From: Cupriavidus sp.
Lineage (GTDB): Bacteria; Pseudomonadota; Gammaproteobacteria; Burkholderiales; Burkholderiaceae
Direction: 5' to 3'
NCBI GenBank assembly: GCA_031181345.1
Contig: JAPSLC010000035.1
Span: forward strand, 1-56,718
Length of the DNA stretch: 56,718 nucleotides
The first letter of the stretch is position 1, and each line of letters starts with the position of its first letter. Below the pieces are notes generated by a model that saw nothing but the letters and a program-made list of their open reading frames with translations, was not told the origin of the DNA and ran no database searches. Shown in pieces: positions 43,577 to 53,404 of the stretch. The position numbers and the translations under genes are program-made.

Positions 43577-44011
43577 ATGTTCAAGCACATCCTGCTCCCC
43601 ACTGACGGTTCGGAGTTGTCCAAGAAAGCGATCGACGGCGGCATCGAACTGGCCAGGGCCATCGGCGCCCGGGTCACGGCCTATGTCTGTCTCGAGGAAT
43701 ATCCGTACACGCCCTTCAGCGAAATCGTGGTCGAGGCCCCGCAGGCCTTCAAGGACCGCATCGAGGCGCAGGCGCGCATCTATCTGAAGGAGGTCGAAAC
43801 CGCCGCCACCGCGGTCGGTGTGCCTTGCGACACCGATATGTCGACCTTCGCGGTGCCCTATCTGGGCATCATCGACGCGGCCGAACGGCATGGCTGCGAC
43901 GTGATCTTCATGGCCTCGCACGGCCGCCGCGGCCTGTCGGGCCTGCTGCTCGGCAGCGAGACGCAGAAGGTGCTGACGCATACCGATATTCCGGTGATTG
44001 TTTACCGGTGA
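43577..44011 (+). CDS. Universal stress protein, UspA family
   Basis: The 144-residue protein begins MFKHILLPTDGSELSKKA. It has the ATP-binding motif G-x-x-G-x9-G-S near the end (SHGRRGLSGLLLGSETQKV), so it belongs to the nucleotide-binding branch. AAGGAGA precedes the ATG. It lies between the LysR gene and aceA, converging on aceA across a REP cluster. Its role in the stress response is general. Confidence 0.92.
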   Translation: MFKHILLPTDGSELSKKAIDGGIELARAIGARVTAYVCLEEYPYTPFSEIVVEAPQAFKDRIEAQARIYLKEVETAATAVGVPCDTDMSTFAVPYLGIIDAAERHGCDVIFMASHGRRGLSGLLLGSETQKVLTHTDIPVIVYR

Positions 44012-44048
44012 GGTAGGCAGCCTTCAGCGACCGCTCTCCAGTCGGATG

Positions 44049-44168
44049 CTCCCTCTCCCCCTCAGGGGGAGAGGGTTGGGGAGAGGGGGTGGTTCAGCGG
44101 ACCACGGCGGCATCTTGCATGCCCTTTCCCTCTCCCCCAACCCGTCTCCCGCATGCGGGAGAGGGGAG
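44049..44168. repeat. REP-like composite element, families A and B
   Basis: The left half (CCCTCTCCCCCTCAGGGGGA and onwards, 44051-44075) is a 12-bp-arm hairpin of family A. The right half, TCTCCCGCATGCGGGAGA (44145-44162), is family B. Between them GGGGAGAGGG and CCCTCTCCCC are complementary, so the halves can pair over 50 bases. It fills the convergent gap between the uspA-like gene and aceA. Confidence 0.8.
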
Positions 44169-44191
44169 CCCAACACCGGCACGTTGCCGGA

Positions 44192-45484
<1,293 letters not shown>

Positions 45485-45605
45485 GTCACTCTCCTGTTGA
45501 TGGGGTTCGGCAAATCTTTGCGACGGGACCGGACGGGGAGCCGGTCTGCCGACCTGGGCGCCTGGGTGCCGGTTCCAGCGTTCCGGCGGCGCCGCAAGTC
45601 ATATG

Positions 45606-45646
45606 TCTTATATAAGAGTGTAGAGAAGCGTCCCGCGACGCAACAA
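45606..45646 (-). promoter_or_regulatory. aceA promoter with palindromic operator
   Basis: On the minus strand TTGTTG (45646-45641), 18 bases and TACACT (45622-45617) form a sigma-70 promoter, giving a start near 45610. The perfect palindrome TCTTATATAAGA (45606-45617) covers positions -7 to +5, where a bound protein would block initiation. The regulator is not identified here. Confidence 0.65.
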
Positions 45647-45707
45647 GGCTCGATGCGGTGTGGACCGCAGATTTTTTATCCTTATAATTCAATACTTTAT
45701 CGAACAT

Positions 45708-45808
45708 ATTTCACGATGCGGCACGAGCTTTCCCATCATGAGAAACGACCGTTGTGCCACGCACGCATGTATTTTTGCGCACCAAAACGTCTTTCCGCAT
45801 CGTGAAAT
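45708..45808. repeat. Perfect 14-bp inverted repeat, 73-bp apart
   Basis: ATTTCACGATGCGG (45708-45721) and CCGCATCGTGAAAT (45795-45808) are exact inverses. The second arm lies in TTTC-N8-GAAA, which itself resembles an IclR/LysR-type half-palindrome. No target-site duplication flanks the pair. Confidence 0.8.
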
Positions 45809-45838
45809 TGTGTGCAAGCGCTGTCGGACGGTTCGGCG

Positions 45839-46348
45839 TCAGCCTTGCCTGGCATTCAGCAGGTCGGTGTCGGACACCAGCACGCCGTCCTCGTCGACAT
45901 AGATCCAGTTACCTGGGCGTACCACCGCGCCCGGCATCTGCAGCGCGACGTCGCGCTGCCCGCTGTTGCGCTTCTCGCTCTTGCGCGGATGGACGCCGAG
46001 CGCGCGGATGCCGATGTCGCAATCGTTCAGCTCGACGGTGTCGCGCACATAGCCGTTGAGCACGATGCCGGCCCAGCCGTTCTTCTGCCCGAGCTGGCCG
46101 AGATTGCCGCCGACCAGCGCGCAGCGCGCCGAGCCGCCCGCGTCGACCACCAGCACCCTGCCCTGCCCCGGCGACTCGAGCGCCTCGCGCACCAGCGAGT
46201 TGTCCTCGAACACCTTCAGCGTCATGGCCGGGCCGGCGAAGCGCGCGCGCTTGCCGTATGCCTGCCAGCCCGGCGTCAGCACCCGCAGCGAACCGTCGGC
46301 CAGGCGTGCCTCGTGGTCGTCGCAAAGGTCGGTGGTGGCGAAATCCAT
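45839..46348 (-). CDS. rraA: RraA family protein (RNase E regulator / HMG aldolase)
   Basis: The 169-residue protein begins MDFATTDLCDDH and carries GGNLGQLGQKNGWAGIVLNG followed by VRDTVEL, the conserved motif. In proteobacteria RraA binds and inhibits RNase E; relatives are 4-hydroxy-4-methyl-2-oxoglutarate aldolases. Both activities are possible because the Arg and Asp of the aldolase site are retained. GAGGAG precedes the ATG at 46348. The leader is unusually pyrimidine-rich. It lies upstream of aceA on the same strand. Confidence 0.9.
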   Translation of the reverse strand: MDFATTDLCDDHEARLADGSLRVLTPGWQAYGKRARFAGPAMTLKVFEDNSLVREALESPGQGRVLVVDAGGSARCALVGGNLGQLGQKNGWAGIVLNGYVRDTVELNDCDIGIRALGVHPRKSEKRNSGQRDVALQMPGAVVRPGNWIYVDEDGVLVSDTDLLNARQG

Positions 46349-46516
46349 GGCAATTCACTCCTCGATCAGCAGGGAAATAAAAAGGGGGGAAACAGCGAAA
46401 AAAGCGAAAAAGGCGAAGGCGGGCGCGCGGCCCGGTGCGCGCGTTGGTGCGGCGCAACCGGAACATCATAGTGGAAAACCGCTGCAGAAAAGACGCAGGC
46501 AGCGCGGCTCGACGCC

Positions 46517-47332
46517 CTACATCTGCTTGAACAGATAGGCGTACTGCCGCGCCACCGCCAGCGTCTCGGGGCGATTGCGCAGCTTCAGCGTGAGCCGCCC
46601 CAGCGACTGGTTGACCGCGGCGGCGACGCAATCGATGTTGACCACCGTGCCGCGATGGATCTGCCAGAAGCGGTCCGGATCGAGCTGCTGGGTCAGCTCG
46701 CGCAGGCTGGTGCGGATCAGCGCCTCGCCGCTGTTCGACACCACGTTGACGTACTTGTCGGTGGCCTCCAGGTAGATCACCTCGTCGACCGGGATGATCC
46801 GCACCTCCTGGCCGACCAGGGCCTTGATGAAGCGCAGATACGGCCCGCCGGTGCGCGCGATGGTGTCGCGGTCCAGCGCCTCGAGCCGGTTCAGCAGTTG
46901 CTCCAGCCGCTCGCCTTCGAGCGCGCCCGCCGATGCGGTGCCGTCCATCGTCTGCGGCGGCATCGCCAGCCGCGTCTTGAGCCGGTTCACGGTCGCCTCC
47001 AGCCGCTCGCGCTGGATCGGCTTGAGCACGTAGTCGACCGCCGCGCTCTCGAAGGCCTCGAGCGCGAACTGGTCGTAGGCGGTGACGAACACCACCAGCG
47101 GCGCGCCGGGCTTGCCGAGCAGGTCGCGCGCCACCTCCATGCCGGTGATGCCGGGCATCCGGATATCCAGAAAGGCAACGCGCGGCGCGTGCTGGCGCAC
47201 CGCTTCGAGCGCCGACACCCCGTCATGCACCGTCGCGACGATCTGCGCCTCGGGCCACAGGCTGGACAATTCGGCATGCAACACGCGGGCGAGCAGCGGT
47301 TCGTCGTCGGCAATCAGCAGGGTCGGCGTCAT
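46517..47332 (-). CDS. LytTR-family response regulator
   Basis: The 271-residue regulator has a receiver domain (acidic D9-D10, phosphorylation site Asp56 in FLDIRMPG, and Lys in LKPIQRERLE). A C-terminal LytTR DNA-binding domain follows (about residues 165-270, from FIKALVGQEVRIIPVDEVIYLEA to FWQIHRGTVVN). Such regulators bind direct repeats of 9 bp and often control cell wall or exopolysaccharide genes. It sits 123 bp after the kinase gene on the same strand. The target is not evident in the window. Confidence 0.92.
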   Translation of the reverse strand: MTPTLLIADDEPLLARVLHAELSSLWPEAQIVATVHDGVSALEAVRQHAPRVAFLDIRMPGITGMEVARDLLGKPGAPLVVFVTAYDQFALEAFESAAVDYVLKPIQRERLEATVNRLKTRLAMPPQTMDGTASAGALEGERLEQLLNRLEALDRDTIARTGGPYLRFIKALVGQEVRIIPVDEVIYLEATDKYVNVVSNSGEALIRTSLRELTQQLDPDRFWQIHRGTVVNIDCVAAAVNQSLGRLTLKLRNRPETLAVARQYAYLFKQM

Positions 47333-47455
47333 CGTGGAATCGGTGGCAGTCGATCGTGGATCATCGACGGTGCGCGAAGGAGATCGGCAACCGCCGGCGG
47401 TAACGGGCGCGGGCCGGCGGCGGCAACACGTTGCGCCGGTCCCGCGATGCTGGAA

Positions 47456-48661
47456 TCAGGACCTTGCGGCGATCGACGCGGCCGAGGCCGGCACCGGCGG
47501 CACCGGCACCGCTGGCGCGGCTGCGCCCTGCGCGGCGCCGCAGCTGGCGGCCGGCGCGGGCACGCCGTGCTGGACCGGCTTGCGCGTGACCGGCACGATC
47601 AGCCGCACCACCACGCCGCTGGGCACGTTCTCCTCGATCTGCATCGTGGCCGCGGCGCCGAAGATCCGCGCCAGCCGTTCGCGCACATGGGTCAGCCCCA
47701 GCCCCGAGCCCTTGACCGGAGCCTGCGCGAAGCCGACGCCGGTATCGGCGATCGACACCTGCACGGCGTTCTCGCCCTGCGCGCGGGCCGACACGGTGAT
47801 GCGCCCGCCCGCCATGCACGGTTCGATGCCATGCGTGACGGCGTTCTCGACCAGCGGCTGGATCAGCATCGGCGGAATCTCGACCTCGGCCAGATCGTCC
47901 GGCAGATCGAACCGATAGGACAGGCGCTGGCCGAAGCGCAGCCCCTGGATATCGAGATAGCTGCGCAGCAGCGCGAACTCCTGCTGCAGCGTGCATTGCT
48001 CCGCGCGGGTATGCGCCAGCGAGCGCCGCAGGAAGCCGATCAGCCCCTGCAGCAGCTTGCGGGCGGCACGCGGATCGGTGGCGATCAGGCCGTCCAGGTG
48101 GGCCAGCGAATTGAACAGGAAGTGGGGTTCGATCTGCGCCTGCAGCGCCATCAGCTGCGCGCGCACCAGCTGCTTTTCCGCTTCCTCGCGCTGCAGCGCG
48201 TCGAGGGCGGCCTGGCGCTGCAGGAAAGCCAGGCGTTCGCGCGACCAGTAGAAGTAGATCATGCTCGTCGCCGCCAGCATTCCGACCACCAGGCACATGC
48301 GCAGCATGTCGTTGGCCTCTTCCATCGACTTGGGCGGCAAGTCCATCACCATCCGCGTCGCCCAACTGCCGAACAGCACGCCGAGCGGCACCGCGGCAAT
48401 CGCCAGCAGGATGAAGGGCCAGCCCGCCGGGCGTTCGTTGCGCCAGATCACCACGCGCGGAATATCGATCAGCGCCCAGATCGACAGGCCGATCAGTTCG
48501 CTATAGACGAAATTCTTCAGGAAGGTGCCGCCGGTCTGGAAGCCCCAGGTCAGGCTGACCGCAATCACGGCGTTCATGATCAGCACGAACACCAGGTCGC
48601 GCCCCAGCAGCGTCAGGCGGGAAGGAATGGCGTGGGTGAAACAGCGGTGCGTCGATCTCAT
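47456..48661 (-). CDS. LytS/YehU-type sensor histidine kinase
   Basis: The 401-residue kinase has four or five membrane helices in the first 140 residues, then a short coiled coil. The His_kinase motif QIEPHFLFNSLAHLD has phospho-acceptor His180, and the ATPase domain carries N-box PLVENAVTHG and G-box DTGVGFAQ ... GSGLGLTHVRERL. The last 40 residues are Ala/Pro-rich. It pairs with the LytTR regulator downstream. The ligand is unknown. Confidence 0.92.
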   Translation of the reverse strand: MRSTHRCFTHAIPSRLTLLGRDLVFVLIMNAVIAVSLTWGFQTGGTFLKNFVYSELIGLSIWALIDIPRVVIWRNERPAGWPFILLAIAAVPLGVLFGSWATRMVMDLPPKSMEEANDMLRMCLVVGMLAATSMIYFYWSRERLAFLQRQAALDALQREEAEKQLVRAQLMALQAQIEPHFLFNSLAHLDGLIATDPRAARKLLQGLIGFLRRSLAHTRAEQCTLQQEFALLRSYLDIQGLRFGQRLSYRFDLPDDLAEVEIPPMLIQPLVENAVTHGIEPCMAGGRITVSARAQGENAVQVSIADTGVGFAQAPVKGSGLGLTHVRERLARIFGAAATMQIEENVPSGVVVRLIVPVTRKPVQHGVPAPAASCGAAQGAAAPAVPVPPVPASAASIAARS

Positions 48662-49168
48662 GTCGCCTCCGTCCTTCCACCGCCACCTCGGCGACGCGGG
48701 TGTGGGGAGGGACTATTGCCTCATTCTAGCCGCCACCCGCCGACGTTCCATGCGGCGGTGCGGCCCCCACCGCAGTACTCGCCAACCGGGAGGCGGATCG
48801 CACGCGGCACGGGATGACCGGCGATGCGGTGCAGCATGGCGCGCGGCCGCTGCATCGGTTCGCATCCCGTGTCCGTGCGCGTAATGTAACCCGGCTCGCG
48901 GCGCGAATGAAACCCGGATGCGACGAACGGGCGACCGGCGGCGCGAAGGGGCCGCTGCCGGGCTCGAAACGAACGCGGCGGGATCCCCGTATGACGAGAC
49001 GCAGGAGAGTGCAACCGCGGCGAACGCGCGGCGCAGAGCAATGCCGGCATGCGGCAGCGCCGCGATGCTTGCGGCATGGCAGTCCCTGTGGGTGTTCTCC
49101 CCTCTCCCGCTTGCGGGAGAGGGGCCGGGGGAGAAGGCAGCCGCCTTGGCAACCGCTGCGGCGAACGC
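48662..49168. other. Gap between the kinase gene and cysB
   Basis: This gap of 507 bases contains a -10-like TAGAAT on the minus strand (48728-48723), 62 bp before the kinase ATG, and a family B palindrome at 49100-49125. Open frames on both strands are GC-driven and show no protein features. Confidence 0.6.
49100..49125. repeat. REP-like palindrome, family B
   Basis: CCCCTCTCCCGC, TT and GCGGGAGAGGGG form a perfect 12-bp stem, matching the right-hand halves at 44145 and 56480. It lies 43 bases after the cysB stop codon and may protect or end the sulfate transcript. Confidence 0.8.
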
Positions 49169-50125
49169 CTACGCGGCCTCGGCCGTCAGCACGCCCAGGC
49201 TGCCGCCTTCCGCCAGCGCGCTGCTGACCGCCTGCTCCGACAACTGCGGCGCAAACAGCTGGATGAAGGCATGCGCGTAGCCGCGCAGATAGGCGCCCCG
49301 GCGCACCGCCACGCTGGTGGTGTTGGGCGCGAACAGATGGTCGGCGGAGATCCGCACCAGGCCGCTGTCCTTGCGCGGGTCGTAGGCCATCGACGCGATG
49401 ATGCCGACGCCGAGATCGAGCTCGGCATAGGTCTTGATCACGTCGGCGTCGAGCGCGGTCAGCACGATCTCGGGCTGCAGGCCGGCCTGCGCGAACGCGC
49501 TGTCGATCTTGCGCCGGCCGGTGAAGCCCGCGTCGTAGGTGATGATCGGAAAGCCGGCCAGATCCTCCAGCGTCGGCTCGGGCAGGCGCGTCAGCGGATG
49601 GTCCGGCGCCACCACCAGCACGTGGCGCCAGGTGTAGGCATCGAACGCGGTCAGCGACGGCTCGGTAGCCAGCGCCTCGGTAGCGATGCCGATATCGGCC
49701 TGCCCCGACAGCAGCAGCTCGACGATATGGTTGGGCGAGGCTTCCTGCAGCGCCAGCGTGACGTGCGGATAGGCGCGCCGGAATTCGGTCACCACCTTCG
49801 GCAGCGCATAGCGGGCTTGCGTATGCGTGGTGGCGACGGTCAGCCGGCCGGTATGGCGGCCCGCGAATTCGTCGCCGGCCTGGCGCAGGTTCTCCGCCTC
49901 GAGCAGCAGGCGCTCGACGATGCGGACGATCTCGCGGCCCGGCGCGGTCAGCCCGGTCAGCCGCTTGCCGTAGCGCTCGAAGATCTCGACGCCCAGCTCT
50001 TCCTCGAGTTCGCGGATCTGGCGCGACACGCCCGGCTGCGAGGTGTACAGCGCGTTGGCGACCTCGGTCAGATTGAACTGGCGGCGCACCGCCTCGCGAA
50101 TCGATCGCAGTTGCTGGAAGTTCAT
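49169..50125 (-). CDS. cysB: LysR-type regulator of the CysB/Cbl group
   Basis: The 318-residue protein begins MNFQQLRSIREAVRRQFNLT, the hallmark of CysB. A helix-turn-helix (VANALYTSQPGVSRQIRELE) and the sulfate/acetylserine-responsive domain follow (TTHTQARYALP). CysB activates sulfate assimilation when cysteine is low, with N-acetylserine as co-inducer. Cbl/SsuR paralogues are similar, so the exact role is not certain. Its ATG at 50125 overlaps the cysA stop as ATGA; it is the last gene of the operon. Confidence 0.9.
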   Translation of the reverse strand: MNFQQLRSIREAVRRQFNLTEVANALYTSQPGVSRQIRELEEELGVEIFERYGKRLTGLTAPGREIVRIVERLLLEAENLRQAGDEFAGRHTGRLTVATTHTQARYALPKVVTEFRRAYPHVTLALQEASPNHIVELLLSGQADIGIATEALATEPSLTAFDAYTWRHVLVVAPDHPLTRLPEPTLEDLAGFPIITYDAGFTGRRKIDSAFAQAGLQPEIVLTALDADVIKTYAELDLGVGIIASMAYDPRKDSGLVRISADHLFAPNTTSVAVRRGAYLRGYAHAFIQLFAPQLSEQAVSSALAEGGSLGVLTAEAA

Positions 50126-51273
50126 CGCGACGCTCCCGCCGATGCCGAAGCGCGGGCCGCCTGCCGCACGCCGTGCTCGCTCGCGAATACGCGCATGCGC
50201 CGCGGCCGCGCCGCCAGCAGCTCGCCCGCGCGATAGCCGTCGCGCTGGAAGCGGTCGAGCGGCAGCACGACCTCGATCAGCTCGCGGTTGTCCTCGCGCT
50301 CCAGTTCCAGTTGCGCCACCGGGCCGAGCGCCAGCGCCCGCCGCAGCGTCGCGACGATGCCTTCGGCACCGGGCGCATAGCGCTCCAGTTCGACCTCGTG
50401 CGGACGGACGTAGCCGATCGCCTCGGCGCCGTCGGCCTCGTCGAGCGAGCCCAGCCCGTCCTCGCCGAGGCCATCGGACAGCGACAGCAGCGTCGCCCCG
50501 GTACGCAGCGCCCCGCCGTCGGCGCCGCACTCGAGCCGCCCATGAATGCGATTGACATGACCGAGGAAGCCGAACACGAACGGCGTGGCCGGATGTTCGT
50601 AGACCGCCTGCGGCGAGCCCACCTGTTCGACGCGGCCGCGCTGCATCAGCACCACGCGGTCGGCGACCTCCAGCGCTTCTTCCTGGTCGTGCGTGACGAA
50701 CACGCTGGTCACATGCAGCTCGTCGTGCAGGCGCCGCAGCCAGCGCCGCAGTTCCTTGCGGACCTTGGCATCGAGCGCGCCGAATGGTTCGTCCAGCAGC
50801 AGCACGCGCGGCTCGACCGCCAGCGCGCGGGCCAGCGCGATGCGCTGGCGCTGTCCGCCCGACAGCTGCGGCGGATAGCGGTCGGCCAGCCAGTCCAGCT
50901 GCACCAGTTCCAGCAGCGCGCGCACCCGCTCGCGGATCCGCGTCTCGCTGGGCCGCTCGCCGCGCGGCTTGACGCGCAGGCCGAAGGCGACGTTCTCGAA
51001 CACCGTCATATGGCGGAACAGCGCGTAGTGCTGGAACACGAAGCCGACCTGTCGCTGGCGCACCGGCTGCCCGGTCGCATCCTGGCCCTCCAGCAGCACC
51101 TGCCCGCGGTCGGCGCGCTCCAGCCCCGCGATCACGCGCAGCAGCGTGGTCTTGCCGCAGCCGGACGGCCCCAGCAGCGCGGTCAATTCGCCTTCCGCGA
51201 AATCGAGCGTGACGTCGTCCAGCGCGACGAAATCGCCGAACTGTTTGTGCAGATGCCGTACCTGAATGCTCAT
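50122..51273 (-). CDS. cysA: Sulfate/thiosulfate ABC transporter ATPase
   Basis: The 383-residue ATPase drives sulfate uptake. It has GPSGCGKTT (Walker A), LSGGQRQRIALARAL (signature) and RVLLLDEPFGALD (Walker B), and a C-terminal TOBE-like domain from about residue 235. The start is the ATG at 51273, giving an ATGA overlap with the cysW stop; an ATG at 51282 (M-D-I-M) is possible. The C-terminal domain has an extra acidic Gly/Leu/Ser segment before VRPHEVELE. Confidence 0.95.
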   Translation of the reverse strand: MSIQVRHLHKQFGDFVALDDVTLDFAEGELTALLGPSGCGKTTLLRVIAGLERADRGQVLLEGQDATGQPVRQRQVGFVFQHYALFRHMTVFENVAFGLRVKPRGERPSETRIRERVRALLELVQLDWLADRYPPQLSGGQRQRIALARALAVEPRVLLLDEPFGALDAKVRKELRRWLRRLHDELHVTSVFVTHDQEEALEVADRVVLMQRGRVEQVGSPQAVYEHPATPFVFGFLGHVNRIHGRLECGADGGALRTGATLLSLSDGLGEDGLGSLDEADGAEAIGYVRPHEVELERYAPGAEGIVATLRRALALGPVAQLELEREDNRELIEVVLPLDRFQRDGYRAGELLAARPRRMRVFASEHGVRQAARASASAGASR

Positions 51274-52283
51274 GATGTCCATCCCAAGCTGTCTTGCGCG
51301 TCGGCCGCCGCGGCCGGGCCGCGGGCCCTGGCCGGCTGCGCGGCGGATGCCGATTCCCCGGCGAGCCCCGCAGTCGGCAGCGCCGCCGGCGCGGCTTGCT
51401 CGTTCGCCTCGCCCGACTCCCGCCGCGTGCGGAACTCGACCAGCGTCTTGATCGCCAGCGTCAACAGGGCCAGCAGCGTCAGCAGCGAGGCCACCGCGAA
51501 GGCGGCGACGAAGTTGTATTCGTTGTAGAGAATCTCGGCGTGAAGCGGCATCGTGTTGGTCAGCCCGCGGATATGGCCCGACACCACCGACACCGCGCCG
51601 AACTCGCCCATCGCGCGCGCATTGCACAGGATCACGCCGTACAGCAGGCCCCAGCGGATATTGGGCAGCGTCACGCGCCAGAAGGTCTGCCAGCCGGAGG
51701 CGCCGAGCACGATTGCAGCCTCCTCTTCCTCGGTGCCCTGCGCCTGCATCAGCGGAATCAGCTCGCGGGCGACGAAGGGAAAGGTCACGAAGACCGTCGC
51801 CAGCACGATGCCTGGCACCGCGAACAGGATGCGGATATCGTGCTCGGCCAGCCAGGGTCCGAACCAGCCCTGCGCGCCGAACAGCAGCACGTAGATCAGG
51901 CCCGAGATCACCGGCGAGACCGAGAACGGCAGGTCGATCAGCGTGGTCAGCAGGCTCTTGCCGGGGAACTCGAACTTGGCGATCGCCCAGGCCGCGGCGA
52001 CGCCGAACAACAGGTTCAGCGGCACCGCGATCGCCGCCACCGTCAGCGTCAGTTGGATCGCCGACAGCGCGTCGGGCTCGACCAGTGCGCTCCAGTAGGC
52101 GTGCAGGCCCTGGCGCAGGGCCTCGTAGAACACCGCGGCCAGCGGCACGAACAGGAACAGCGTCAGGAACAGCGCGGCCAGCGCGATCAGCGTGCGGCGC
52201 ACCCACGGCGCCTCGGCGGTGGCGTCATGCAGGGGCGCGGGCGGCAGCGCACGGGCGGCGCCCAGAGCAATCGTCGCGGCCAT
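51270..52283 (-). CDS. cysW: Sulfate ABC transporter permease CysW
   Basis: The 337-residue inner-membrane permease has six helices and the cytoplasmic EAA loop (EEEEAAIVLGASGWQTFWRVTLP). It pairs with CysT. The last 55 residues are Ala/Glu/Ser-rich and longer than in enterobacteria. Its ATG at 52283 lies one base after the cysT stop (TGAGATG), so translation is coupled. Confidence 0.94.
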   Translation of the reverse strand: MAATIALGAARALPPAPLHDATAEAPWVRRTLIALAALFLTLFLFVPLAAVFYEALRQGLHAYWSALVEPDALSAIQLTLTVAAIAVPLNLLFGVAAAWAIAKFEFPGKSLLTTLIDLPFSVSPVISGLIYVLLFGAQGWFGPWLAEHDIRILFAVPGIVLATVFVTFPFVARELIPLMQAQGTEEEEAAIVLGASGWQTFWRVTLPNIRWGLLYGVILCNARAMGEFGAVSVVSGHIRGLTNTMPLHAEILYNEYNFVAAFAVASLLTLLALLTLAIKTLVEFRTRRESGEANEQAAPAALPTAGLAGESASAAQPARARGPAAAADAQDSLGWTS

Positions 52284-52284
52284 C

Positions 52285-53256
52285 TCAGAAGTCTCCGGCC
52301 GCGGTCAGCGCACGGGAGGAATCCGCCGCGTCGTCGCGCGCCCGCGCGCCGGCGTGGCGGCCGCCGTTCTGGCGGCGCCGCGACCAGGCCTGCAGCCCGT
52401 TGATCAGCAGCAGCAACGCGAACGAGATCAGCAGCATCACCACCGCCACCGCGGTCGCGCCGGCATAGTCGTATTGCTCCAGCTTCGCGTAGATCATCAG
52501 CGGGGCGATCTCGGACACCATCGGCATGTTGCCGCTGATGAAGACGACCGAGCCGTACTCGCCGGTGGCGCGGGCGAAGGCCAGCGCAAACCCCGTCAGC
52601 AGCGCCGGCGCGATCGCGGGCACGATCACGCGCAGGAAGGTCTGCCAGCGCGTCGCGCCCAGGCTGGCCGCGGCCTCTTCCAGCTCGCGCTCCAGTTCCT
52701 CCAGCACCGGCTGCACCGTGCGCACGACGAACGGCAGGCCGATGAAGGTCAGCGCGATCACCACGCCCAGCGGGGTAAAGGCGACCTTGATGCCCAGCGG
52801 CTCGAGCCAGCGGCCGATCCAGCCGTTGCCGGCGAACAGCGCGGTCAGCGCGATGCCGGCCACCGCGGTCGGCAGCGCGAACGGCAGATCGACCAGCGCA
52901 TCGACCAGGCGCCGGCCCGGAAAGCGGTAGCGCACCAGCACCCAGGCCACCACCAGCCCGAACACGGTATTGACCAGCGCCGCGATCAGCGAGGCGCCGA
53001 AGCTCAGCTTGTAGGCGGCCAGCACGCGCGGCGCCGTGACGATGGCCCAGAAGCTGTCCCAACTCAGCGTGAACGCCTTCAGGAAGGCGGCCGCCAGCGG
53101 GATCAGCACGATCAGCGTCAGATACAGCAGCGTGAAGCCGAGCGACAGGCCGAAGCCCGGCAGCACCGTATGGCGGGCACGCAGCGGGCCGGGCAGTCGC
53201 CGCGGGAAGGTCGGCGCCGCTGGCACGGTATCGGTCAATGGCAGGGTGGCGGGCAT
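52285..53256 (-). CDS. cysT: Sulfate ABC transporter permease CysT (CysU)
   Basis: The 323-residue permease has six helices and the EAA loop (LEEAAASLGATRWQTFLRVIVP). The first 30 residues are Pro/Thr/Arg-rich. The ATG at 53256 begins M-P-A-T-L-P. It has its own promoter with a dyad 100 bp upstream. The family names cysT and cysU are used for one gene. Confidence 0.94.
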   Translation of the reverse strand: MPATLPLTDTVPAAPTFPRRLPGPLRARHTVLPGFGLSLGFTLLYLTLIVLIPLAAAFLKAFTLSWDSFWAIVTAPRVLAAYKLSFGASLIAALVNTVFGLVVAWVLVRYRFPGRRLVDALVDLPFALPTAVAGIALTALFAGNGWIGRWLEPLGIKVAFTPLGVVIALTFIGLPFVVRTVQPVLEELERELEEAAASLGATRWQTFLRVIVPAIAPALLTGFALAFARATGEYGSVVFISGNMPMVSEIAPLMIYAKLEQYDYAGATAVAVVMLLISFALLLLINGLQAWSRRRQNGGRHAGARARDDAADSSRALTAAGDF

Positions 53257-53338
53257 GGTGTCTGGTTCGAAAGTCGCGCGGGCACGCGACGATGGCGCCG
53301 CGCGGGCGCCTGTCGGGCGCGGGGCAGCGGACCAATGG

Positions 53339-53404
53339 ATTGTGCAGAGCAGCGCTTATATCCAGAACGAATATTTACGCATGTCTTTAGTCGTTCTAGA
53401 TATA
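53339..53404 (-). promoter_or_regulatory. cysT promoter with 14-bp dyad and GAACGAAT motif
   Basis: TATATCCAGAACGA (53357-53370) and TCGTTCTAGATATA (53391-53404) are inverted with one mismatch around 20 bases. On the minus strand TTCTGG (53367-53362), 17 bases and CACAAT (53344-53339) make a weak promoter. The motif GAACGAATATTTACGC (53365-53380) overlaps its -35 and recurs at sbp. The right arm covers the stop codon of the hydrolase gene upstream. Confidence 0.65.

Larger units (their letters stand above)
45485..45838. other. Gap between rraA and aceA
   Basis: This gap of 354 bases holds the aceA promoter and operator (45606-45646), an A/T-rich tract (45671-45712) and a 14-bp inverted repeat spanning 45708-45808. 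Its base composition is clearly less GC-rich than the flanks. No protein-coding frame is supported. Confidence 0.7.

Noticed and set aside
44049..44168. Possible CRISPR array from repeated GGGAGAGGG units
   Set aside because: The units are palindromic REP-like elements, with only one or two per locus, without regular spacers or cas genes.
45708..45808. Complete miniature transposable element
   Set aside because: Terminal repeats are exact, but no target-site duplication and no second copy are visible in the window.
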